Shown here in pieces: positions 1 to 5,770 of a DNA stretch of 5,804 nt. The notes beneath the pieces are model-generated. The model had not been told where the DNA came from and ran no database searches. It saw only the letters and a list, made by a program, of their open reading frames with translations. The number at the start of each line of letters is the position of its first letter. Positions within the stretch are counted from its first letter, which is position 1. This stretch comes from an uncultured Lachnospiraceae bacterium (GTDB lineage Bacteria > Bacillota_A > Clostridia > Lachnospirales > Lachnospiraceae), in assembly GCA_902795715.1 (NCBI GenBank), contig CADBME010000388.1, forward strand, positions 1-5,804, written 5' to 3'. A program made the translations under genes and the position numbers.

Positions 1-458
1 ACACAGTAGATAAAGGGAGACAAATCTTCAAACCAGTCACCATTGTGAACGTCAATATAATAATCGATTCTGGAAAAGAGTTCTTTCTCCATGAAATAAG
101 CCAGTTTATCTGTGTAAGTTCCATCAGGATTCCCGGGAAATACCCGGTTTAGGTTTTTTCCGTCTTCGGCTGAAACGCTGACAGTCCGGGCTTTGAAACC
201 ATTGACATTGACCAGGTGGATCAGAATCAGAATTCCCTTAATATCCGCAGGCTCCAGCATCTGTCCCAGTCCGGTAACACATTCAATGCCCACGTACTCT
301 GCGTTGTGAATACCTCCATCCACTAAGACAACAGGGCCTTCCTTTTCCCCATAGATTAAGGTACAGGGCAGTTTATCCTCCTCTGTAAATGGCAGATCAA
401 GATAGCCCTGAATCTTCTGCCCCTTTTCCACCGTAAGATTACACAATGTAAAACCCAT
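1..458 (-). CDS. M14-family zinc hydrolase, succinylglutamate desuccinylase/aspartoacylase-like (partial, C-terminus off window)
   Basis: This is the first 152 codons of a gene that runs off the left edge. Family members are usually about 300-330 residues, so roughly half is visible. The translation begins MGFTLCNLTVEKGQ. It carries the M14 zinc site: GGIHNAEYVG (residues 48-57), where H51 and E54 form HxxE, and DVHNGD (136-141), where H138 is the third ligand. Between them, DGKNLNRVFPG (99-109) holds the substrate-contacting Asn-Arg pair (N104, R105). The catalytic Glu lies in the missing C-terminal half. Family enzymes cleave N-acyl or amide bonds at a terminal carboxylate, as in N-succinylglutamate, N-acetylaspartate or small peptides. 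There is no signal peptide, so it is likely cytoplasmic. The start is set by AGGAGG six bases upstream. It follows the second ATPase by 35 nt with no terminator, so it probably processes the transporter's substrate (inference). Exact substrate unknown. Confidence 0.88.
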   Translation of the reverse strand, partial: MGFTLCNLTVEKGQKIQGYLDLPFTEEDKLPCTLIYGEKEGPVVLVDGGIHNAEYVGIECVTGLGQMLEPADIKGILILIHLVNVNGFKARTVSVSAEDGKNLNRVFPGNPDGTYTDKLAYFMEKELFSRIDYYIDVHNGDWFEDLSPFIYC

Positions 459-464
459 ATTATT

Positions 465-470
465 CCTCCT
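465..470 (-). promoter_or_regulatory. Shine-Dalgarno site of the M14 hydrolase gene
   Basis: AGGAGG lies six bases before the ATG at 458. It decides the start, because the same frame stays open further upstream (in-frame TTG at 473 and ATG at 488) without a comparable site. Confidence 0.8.
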
Positions 471-493
471 CAATACATCATTCAACATAATAA

Positions 494-1453
494 TCATGCA
501 TACATATGGCATGCCACCTGGTGTCCTTCTTCAATCCCAACCAGGGCCGGATGATCCTTTCTGCATATATCCTTGCAATGATCGCACCGATCCTGGAAAG
601 GACATCCGGGAGGTACATCCAGGGGGCTTGGGGCTTCACTTTCTATACTCTCTATCTTTTTGGAAAAATCCATATTCAAATCAAAAATAGCGCCCAGAAG
701 AGCCCTTGTATAGGGATGTCTGGCATTGTTATCAATTTCATCCCCGGGCAGAACTTCCACGATATTTCCTAAGTACATAACCGCAATCTGGTGGGCAAAG
801 GACTGGATCAAGCCCAGATCATGGGCAATGAATCCAATCGTGATATCCTTTTCCTTCTGAAGACCTACAACCAGCTCAATTATGGTTTTCTGAACGGAAA
901 CGTCCAGGGCACAGGTAGCCTCATCCATGACAATAATCTCGGGTTCGAGAGCGATGGCTCTGGCGATAGCCACACGCTGGCGCTGACCTCCGCTCATATT
1001 ATGGGGATAGCGGTCTGCGAACTCCTCAGGAAGCTCAACCATCCTCAGAAATTTCTTTGCGGTTTCATCCTTTTCCGATGCCTTGATTCTTTTGAAATTC
1101 ATCAGGGGCTCACAGATGATATCGCGGACCTTCATCTTGGGATTAAAAGAAGATGAGGGATCCTGAAAAACCATTTGAATATTTTGTCGGTTTTGTCTTA
1201 ATTCTTCCCCTTTTAATTTGGTAATATCCTTTCCTTTATAGATAATCTCCCCCTCTGTCGGCTTGTCCAGGGAGACCAGGAAACGCATGAAGGTGCTTTT
1301 TCCGCAGCCGGACTCTCCAACCAGGCCCAGGGTTTTACCCTTGTACATTTTAAGATTCACATCATTGCAGGCGGTAAGAGTACGGTTGCCTGCAGCCGGA
1401 AACTTTCTGGTCACATGCCTTGCTTCCAGAATAACATCCCTTTCATCAAACAT
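494..1453 (-). CDS. Peptide/nickel-type ABC transporter ATPase, DppF/NikE/OppF type, with cysteine-rich C-terminal tail
   Basis: The second ATPase of the importer, 319 residues from the ATG at 1453. It hydrolyses ATP on the cytoplasmic face, paired with the other ATPase. Visible motifs are Walker A GESGCGKS (47-54), Q-loop Q97 in FQDPSSSFNP, signature MSGGQRQRV (153-161), Walker B IIVMDE (173-178), D-loop CALD (181-184) and switch His H211 in IAHD. The C-terminal extension (about 230-319) is the oligopeptide/dipeptide transporter tail. It has HPYTRALL followed by C284, C290, C297 and C315, the spacing known to bind a [4Fe-4S] cluster in related peptide importers, plus an extra C293. The stretch after Walker B reads EATCALD rather than the usual EPTSALD. 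The frame can be opened to a GTG at 1462, but that codon overlaps the SD. The ATG sits eight bases after AGGAGG and overlaps the previous gene's TGA (8-nt overlap), indicating translational coupling. Confidence 0.95.
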   Translation of the reverse strand: MFDERDVILEARHVTRKFPAAGNRTLTACNDVNLKMYKGKTLGLVGESGCGKSTFMRFLVSLDKPTEGEIIYKGKDITKLKGEELRQNRQNIQMVFQDPSSSFNPKMKVRDIICEPLMNFKRIKASEKDETAKKFLRMVELPEEFADRYPHNMSGGQRQRVAIARAIALEPEIIVMDEATCALDVSVQKTIIELVVGLQKEKDITIGFIAHDLGLIQSFAHQIAVMYLGNIVEVLPGDEIDNNARHPYTRALLGAIFDLNMDFSKKIESIESEAPSPLDVPPGCPFQDRCDHCKDICRKDHPALVGIEEGHQVACHMYA

Positions 1454-2237
1454 ATCGTACACCTCCTAAAGATGGAACCGCATCAAGCAGCATCTGAGTA
1501 TAAGGGCTCTTCGACTGATGAAGGATATAGTCGCGATTTCCCTTATCTTCGATCATACCGTCCTTCATTACAATCAGGTAATCGGACATGTAGGCCGCCA
1601 CTCCAAGATTGTGGGTCACTATGATGATATTGGTCCCGAAATCATCCCGGAGTTCCATAAACTGGCGGATAATCTGAGCCTGAGTCGTGACATCCAGGGC
1701 GGAGGTGGGCTCATCAGCCAGAAGCAGCTTAGGCTCATAGGTCATGCCCATGGCGATTCCGACACGCTGTCTCATACCACCGGACAGCTGAAAAGGATAG
1801 CTTTTCATGATATTGTCCCCGCTGGGAAGTCTCATCCGCTCCAGCATCTTTACAGCCTTATCCCAGGCATCTTTTTTGGAGATGTCTTTTTCATGGGTCC
1901 GAATGTACTCTATATAAGAAGAGCCAATCTTCCTGGTGGGATTCATCATGGCCCCGGAATCCTGAAAAATCATGGATATTTTTGTTCCGCGAAGCTTTCT
2001 CCACTCTTCTTTTGATTTGCCCAGGAGGGATTGTCCTTCAAAAAGGATATCTCCTTTTGTCACTTTGCCGCCGCCGGCCAGCAGTCCCAGAACCGCGCGA
2101 ATCACGGTTGTTTTCCCGCTGCCGGACTCCCCGACAATACTGCAGACCTGGCCCTGTTCCATGATCAGGTTGAAATCTTTGACGATCTCCCGGCTTCCGT
2201 AGGAGATGGTTGCATTTTTTATTTCTAATAATGACAT
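1446..2237 (-). CDS. Peptide/nickel-type ABC transporter ATPase, DppD/NikD type (short form)
   Basis: The first ATPase of the importer, 263 residues, energising uptake with its partner ATPase. Motifs in order are Walker A GESGSGKT (36-43), Q-loop Q92 in FQDSGAMMNP, signature LSGGMRQRV (151-159), Walker B LLLADE (171-176), D-loop SALD (179-182) and switch His H209 in VTHN. All catalytic residues are present, so both nucleotide sites should be competent. The protein ends soon after SPYTQMLLDAVPSL. It therefore lacks the cysteine tail seen in the partner ATPase and in long DppD/OppD proteins, and its length is close to that of NikD. The open frame extends to an ATG at 2330 inside the permease gene, but MSLLEIKN is where family homology begins. 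A perfect TAAGGAGG lies eight bases before the ATG at 2237. An in-frame ATG at 2243 is only two bases from the GGAGG core and is less likely. Confidence 0.95.
   Translation of the reverse strand: MSLLEIKNATISYGSREIVKDFNLIMEQGQVCSIVGESGSGKTTVIRAVLGLLAGGGKVTKGDILFEGQSLLGKSKEEWRKLRGTKISMIFQDSGAMMNPTRKIGSSYIEYIRTHEKDISKKDAWDKAVKMLERMRLPSGDNIMKSYPFQLSGGMRQRVGIAMGMTYEPKLLLADEPTSALDVTTQAQIIRQFMELRDDFGTNIIIVTHNLGVAAYMSDYLIVMKDGMIEDKGNRDYILHQSKSPYTQMLLDAVPSLGGVRYV
1462..1467 (-). promoter_or_regulatory. Shine-Dalgarno site of the second ATPase gene
   Basis: AGGAGG lies inside the last codons of the preceding ATPase gene, eight bases before the ATG at 1453. It excludes the upstream in-frame GTG at 1462-1460, which shares a base with this site. 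Confidence 0.8.
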
Positions 2238-2245
2238 AAACATCC

Positions 2246-2253
2246 CCTCCTTA
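2246..2253 (-). promoter_or_regulatory. Perfect Shine-Dalgarno site built on the permease stop codon
   Basis: TAAGGAGG matches the full anti-SD core. Its first three bases are the TAA stop of the upstream permease gene. The spacing to the ATG at 2237 is eight bases. This sets the start of the first ATPase and suggests that ribosomes ending the permease load directly onto the ATPase message. Confidence 0.85.
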
Positions 2254-3078
2254 TTCGTCCCTGGGATCCAGAATATCACGCAGGCTGTCGCCCAGCATGT
2301 TAAAGACAACAACGGTAACAAAGATGGCAAGGCCGGGAAAAACCATCAGCCAGGGAGCAGACTGCATGTAGGCACGTCCTTCACTCAACATAAGACCCCA
2401 TTCCGGTGTGGGAGGAATAGCTCCAAATCCCAGGAAAGACAGGGCGGCAAGCTCCAGCATCATGGATCCGATATCTGTAGCTGCCGTGATCACCAATGTT
2501 GGCAGAGCATTGGGAAGCATATAGCGGTACAGCATGTATAGTGTTCCGGAACCTGTTACGATGGCCGCCTCAACATAATCCCTGTGACGTATTTTCATGA
2601 CCAGACTTCTGGCCAGCCGGGCATACTTGGGCCAGGTGACAAGGGAAATAGCCAAAACTGCATTGCGGACACTGGCTCCCAGAATACCGGCTACCGCAAG
2701 TGCGAGAACCAGACCGGGAAAAGCGATCATCATATCAGCAATACGCATGATAACGATATCCACGATACCCCCAAAATATCCGGAGACAATTCCCAGAACC
2801 AGTCCCACCACAAAAACCAGAATGACTATGGCAAAGGCTGCCACCAGAGACGTTCTCGCCCCGTAGATCACCCTGGCATAGATATCTCTGCCCATTTTGT
2901 CAGTACCAAAAATATGTCCGGGTCCCGGAGGCTTTATGGCTTCTGACAGGTCACCGACATTGGGATCAATTCCACCGGAGACGATTGGAGCAAAAACTGC
3001 GGCAAGTATGATCAGGATTGCCAGAATACCAAAGATCATAAACGTTTTATTCTTCAAAAAAATATTTTTTTTGTTCAT
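2251..3078 (-). CDS. Peptide/nickel-type ABC transporter permease, DppC/NikC/OppC type
   Basis: The second membrane subunit, 275 residues, forming half of the translocation channel in the cytoplasmic membrane. A short basic, A/T-rich-encoded N-terminus (MNKKNIFLKNK) precedes the first membrane segment (about 13-33). The family hallmark HIFGTDKMGRD (55-65) follows in the external loop. Further hydrophobic segments lie at about 78-100, 113-133, 138-150, 192-218 and 243-264. The cytoplasmic EAA loop that docks on the ATPase runs from about Y168 to P189, with E170-A-A and G176. Other family signatures are SFLGFGAIPPTPEWG (214-228) and the ending NMLGDSLRDILDPR (260-273). The length is normal for DppC/NikC. 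Its start is 4 nt after the previous stop, with AAGGGG inside the preceding gene's last codons, seven bases away. Specificity comes mainly from the binding protein, so a peptide or nickel role cannot be read from this subunit. Confidence 0.95.
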   Translation of the reverse strand: MNKKNIFLKNKTFMIFGILAILIILAAVFAPIVSGGIDPNVGDLSEAIKPPGPGHIFGTDKMGRDIYARVIYGARTSLVAAFAIVILVFVVGLVLGIVSGYFGGIVDIVIMRIADMMIAFPGLVLALAVAGILGASVRNAVLAISLVTWPKYARLARSLVMKIRHRDYVEAAIVTGSGTLYMLYRYMLPNALPTLVITAATDIGSMMLELAALSFLGFGAIPPTPEWGLMLSEGRAYMQSAPWLMVFPGLAIFVTVVVFNMLGDSLRDILDPRDE

Positions 3079-3082
3079 GCCA

Positions 3083-4021
3083 TCACCCCTTCAATCTCAT
3101 GCGTGGATCCACAAAATAATAGGACAGGTCAACCAGGAGATTGACTACCATATAGATAAGGGCAATCCACAGAACATAACCCTGGATCAGATAGTAATCA
3201 CAGGATGTGATGGCAGAAACCGCGAGATTTCCAAGTCCGGGATAGGAAAAAATGACTTCCACAACCGATGTACCACCAAGGAGAGATCCGATGGACAGTC
3301 CAAGCATGGTGATCAGAGGAAGCAGAGAATTAGGGAATACATTGAACCACAAAACTCTCCAGAACTTCACTCCCCTTGCCAGGGCTCCCGTAACATAATC
3401 GGATGACAATTCCTCCAGGACAGCTGTTCGGACCTGTCTGGTGTACTTGGAAGACATGGCAATAGCCAGGGTCAGAGACGGAAGGACCATGCTTTTAAAG
3501 TCTCCTCCCGATGAAATAACCGGAAAAATGGTAAACCTGACACAAAAAACAAGCATCAGAAGCAGTCCTACCCAGAAATTGGGAAGAGAAACCCCAAGGA
3601 AGGTGATTCCACGAACCAGATAATCAATCCAGGAATCTTTGTAGACCGCTGACAGCATGCCCAGGGGCACAGCCATGATCAACATCAGTACAACCGAAAA
3701 GATGGTCAGCTTCAAGGTCGGCCATAATCGGGCAGCCAGGAGAGAAACCACAGGCTTGTTCAACATATAGGAATTACCGAAGTCTCCGTGGAGGCAATTA
3801 CCTACCCAACGGAAATACTGTACAAAAAAAGGATCGTTCAATCCCATCTCTTCCCGGATGGTATTGATCGCTTCTTCTGTAGGCATTGTTCCGCTGGCTG
3901 TCAGCATGTGTCTGACCGGATCACCCGGAGAGACATAGGTCAGAAGAAATGTCAGGAAGCTGATTCCGATCAACACCACCACAATCTGAATCAGCCTGGA
4001 GATTATTTGTTTCTTACTCAA
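3083..4021 (-). CDS. Peptide/nickel-type ABC transporter permease, DppB/NikB/OppB type (TTG start)
   Basis: The first membrane subunit, 312 residues, pairing with the DppC-type permease to form the channel. An N-terminal membrane segment lies at about 8-30, ending in TYVSPGDPV, a family hallmark. Next comes an external region with MGLNDPFFVQYFRWVGN (59-75) and HGDFGNSY (78-85). Further membrane segments lie at about 104-126, 140-162, 178-193, 234-258 and 281-304. SLPNFWVG (145-152) and the EAA-type coupling loop (Y209-V-T-G-A to P230, with G217) are clear. The C-terminus is DPRMRLKG. The length is typical. The chosen start is TTG at 4021, eight bases after AGGAG. The nearest ATG (4029) abuts the SD and is out of frame, stopping after three codons. 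The T7 run between them means a one-base indel would change the start. It lies 119 nt after the binding-protein gene, across a strong hairpin. Confidence 0.94.
   Translation of the reverse strand: MSKKQIISRLIQIVVVLIGISFLTFLLTYVSPGDPVRHMLTASGTMPTEEAINTIREEMGLNDPFFVQYFRWVGNCLHGDFGNSYMLNKPVVSLLAARLWPTLKLTIFSVVLMLIMAVPLGMLSAVYKDSWIDYLVRGITFLGVSLPNFWVGLLLMLVFCVRFTIFPVISSGGDFKSMVLPSLTLAIAMSSKYTRQVRTAVLEELSSDYVTGALARGVKFWRVLWFNVFPNSLLPLITMLGLSIGSLLGGTSVVEVIFSYPGLGNLAVSAITSCDYYLIQGYVLWIALIYMVVNLLVDLSYYFVDPRMRLKG
3086..3091 (-). promoter_or_regulatory. Shine-Dalgarno site of the second permease gene
   Basis: AAGGGG forms the last two sense codons (Lys-Gly) of the upstream permease and lies seven bases before the ATG at 3078. 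An ATG at 3083 is only two bases away and opens a two-codon frame (ATG GCA TGA), so it is not the main start. Confidence 0.6.
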
Positions 4022-4029
4022 AAAAACAT

Positions 4030-4034
4030 CTCCT
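4030..4034 (-). promoter_or_regulatory. Shine-Dalgarno site of the first permease gene (supports TTG start)
   Basis: AGGAG, within GAGAGGAG, is followed at once by ATG (4029) and, after eight bases, by TTG (4021). The eight-base spacing equals that of both ATPase genes here and supports TTG as the initiation codon. Confidence 0.7.
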
Positions 4035-4065
4035 CTCTATTAAATTCACTTGGTCGATAATCCAT

Positions 4066-4100
4066 TTGGGAGGGTACAGCAGCAGGCTGTACCCTCCCAA
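4066..4100 (-). promoter_or_regulatory. Intercistronic RNA hairpin between binding-protein and permease genes
   Basis: TTGGGAGGGTACAGC (4066-4080 on the plus strand) is a perfect inverted complement of 4086-4100, giving a 15-bp stem with a 5-nt loop (4081-4085). In the transcript it starts 40 nt after the binding-protein stop. No U tract follows on either strand, so it is not a canonical intrinsic terminator. In binding-protein operons, hairpins at this position commonly block 3' exonucleases or partly reduce read-through, so the binding protein is made in excess over the membrane subunits. That role is inferred here. Confidence 0.8.
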
Positions 4101-4140
4101 GCTGGATCAATCGTAAAATAGCATCATTTTGAAAAAAGGA

Positions 4141-5754
4141 TTATTTAGCCGGAGTTATCTCCGTGGAAATCCAGTAATAATCTGCGGTATGAATATGAGC
4201 ATAACCTACATTCTTGGAGTAAATCATGGAACTGTTGTAATAACCGTCAACTACAGCAACTGCATCATCGATCAGAATCTGCTGCATTTCCTGAATAATC
4301 TCCGCACGTTTATCTGCTTCACCTGTTTTGGCAAGGTCCTCGTAAAGCTTGTCATACTTGTCGTTCCTATATCCACAGTAATTTGCTTCACTCTTGCTGT
4401 ACCAATTGGCCATATATTCGGAAGGATCTCCGTTACCAACCGTTGTCCAGTTGTTGTTATTCAGATCGTACTCACCGGCAACCAGCTTACTCCACTGGTC
4501 GTCTGAGCTTCCGTATTCTGCCGTCACGCCGATTCCGATTTCCTTCAGATACTGGGCATGGGCATCGGAAAAGTCATTGAGAGATCTGTTCTCATAAGAA
4601 ACATAAGTAAGGTTAATGTTCTTTCCATCCAGCTCACGGATTCCGTCTCCGTCCTTATCCACGATTCCGGCATCATCAAGCATCTTTTTAGCTCCGTCAA
4701 CATCGTAGGCGTAAGGATTCTTCAGCTTATCATATCCGTAGGACAGGGTAGAAGGAAGAACAGAATAACCTGCTGTATATAAACCGTTGATCAGGTTTGA
4801 TTTACAGATTGCGTCATAATCGATACCCATAAGAATGGCCTTACGAAGGGTTTCATTTCCAAGGACACCCTTCATGTTCATCCAGGAAAAGCCGGTACGC
4901 ACACCGGAAGCAATATCTACAGTAAAGTTGCTGTCTTCTTTAAACTTCTCAATATCGGCAACGTTGGTAATGTTCTCTGCCAGATCGATCTGTCCGCTCT
5001 GAAGAGCCATGGTCTTAGCCGAAGCATCACCCATGAACATAATCTCTACCTTGTCATAAGGAACTTCTTCGCGATAGTACTCATTTTTAACCATGGTATA
5101 TCCGGTCTGATCTTTAAAGCTTTCAACTGCATAGGGACCGGTTCCGATAACGCCGCTTTCCCAGTTCTCTGTATCTGAAACATTGACGATTTCATTTACC
5201 GGATAAGCCAGGTTTCCGGGGAAGTTGTAATCCGGATTCTCCAAGGCAAATGTTACGGTATTTGCCTCATCATCGGCTGTAATTTCCGCCGTGGTGGCAT
5301 TGTACTTCTCAGGAGTGGAAGACCCGTTAGGTCCTTCATCTCTCAGTCTCTCAAAGGATTCCTTAACCTTTGTTGCCGTCATGTCCGCTCCGTTGGAGAA
5401 CTTGATTCCGTCTTTCAACTTGATGGTCCATGTCTTAAAATCATCCGATACCTCATAGGAATCTGCCAGCCAGGGCTCTGCAACCATCTCGTCATTAAAC
5501 TTGAACAGGGCTTCACCCACTCCGTATCTCATGCAGTTCCAGGCTGTGTTGATATCATGGGCCGGATCAATCAGGCCATCCGAATACATCTGGCAGCCGA
5601 AAGTAAGAACCTTCTCCCCCGATGCACTTGCAGAACCGGCCGAAGTAGAATCACCACCTGCGGAACCGGAAGACCCGCCACATGCAGTGAGCACAGATAC
5701 TCCCATAACCAGGCATAAGCCCAGTGCCAACAGCTTTTTAATACTCCTTCTCAT
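4141..5754 (-). CDS. ABC transporter substrate-binding lipoprotein, SBP_bac_5 family (peptide/opine/nickel type)
   Basis: The extracellular receptor of the importer, 537 residues. The N-terminus MRRSIKK, a hydrophobic core (8-22) and lipobox LTAC (22-25) form a lipoprotein signal peptide. Cleavage before C25 leaves a lipid-anchored protein with a Gly/Ser/Ala-rich tether (26-46). SBP_bac_5 features follow: GEALFKFND (80-88), PWLADSYEVS (94-103), WTIKLKDGIKFSNG (109-122), GTGPYAVESF (204-213), ALQSGQIDLAE (250-260), LRKAILMGID (303-312), DGDGIRELDGK (368-378), LKEIGIGV (403-410) and GNGDPSEYM (440-448). The length is typical. The position equivalent to the metal-binding His of E. coli NikA (DPH) appears to be Ser (DPS), so there is no support for nickel. 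A peptide-like ligand is favoured, but the ligand is unknown. The mature protein holds four cysteines besides C25 (C54, C74, C317, C460) and a DxDxDG loop (366-371). First gene of the unit in this window. Confidence 0.95.
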   Translation of the reverse strand: MRRSIKKLLALGLCLVMGVSVLTACGGSSGSAGGDSTSAGSASASGEKVLTFGCQMYSDGLIDPAHDINTAWNCMRYGVGEALFKFNDEMVAEPWLADSYEVSDDFKTWTIKLKDGIKFSNGADMTATKVKESFERLRDEGPNGSSTPEKYNATTAEITADDEANTVTFALENPDYNFPGNLAYPVNEIVNVSDTENWESGVIGTGPYAVESFKDQTGYTMVKNEYYREEVPYDKVEIMFMGDASAKTMALQSGQIDLAENITNVADIEKFKEDSNFTVDIASGVRTGFSWMNMKGVLGNETLRKAILMGIDYDAICKSNLINGLYTAGYSVLPSTLSYGYDKLKNPYAYDVDGAKKMLDDAGIVDKDGDGIRELDGKNINLTYVSYENRSLNDFSDAHAQYLKEIGIGVTAEYGSSDDQWSKLVAGEYDLNNNNWTTVGNGDPSEYMANWYSKSEANYCGYRNDKYDKLYEDLAKTGEADKRAEIIQEMQQILIDDAVAVVDGYYNSSMIYSKNVGYAHIHTADYYWISTEITPAK

Positions 5755-5764
5755 TTTTTACTTT

Positions 5765-5770
5765 CCTCCC
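5765..5770 (-). promoter_or_regulatory. Shine-Dalgarno site of the binding-protein gene
   Basis: GGGAGG lies ten bases before the ATG at 5754, separated by an A-rich spacer. This fits the chosen start, which also gives a correct lipoprotein signal peptide. Confidence 0.8.

Noticed and set aside
1518..2015. Plus-strand open frame of 165 codons.
   Set aside because: It lies entirely antisense to an ATPase gene with intact motifs, has no good SD, and its translation shows no recognisable domain.
2238..2330. Longer N-terminus of the first ATPase, starting at 2330 inside the permease gene.
   Set aside because: The extra 31 residues have no family similarity and would need an 80-nt overlap. A perfect SD with 8-nt spacing points to 2237.
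2897..3406. Plus-strand open frame of 169 codons.
   Set aside because: It is antisense across the junction of two well-supported permease genes, with no SD and low-complexity composition.
4066..4140. Intrinsic terminator after the binding-protein gene.
   Set aside because: The hairpin has no U tract after it on either strand. The T6 run near 4132-4137 lies before the hairpin in the transcript, not after it.
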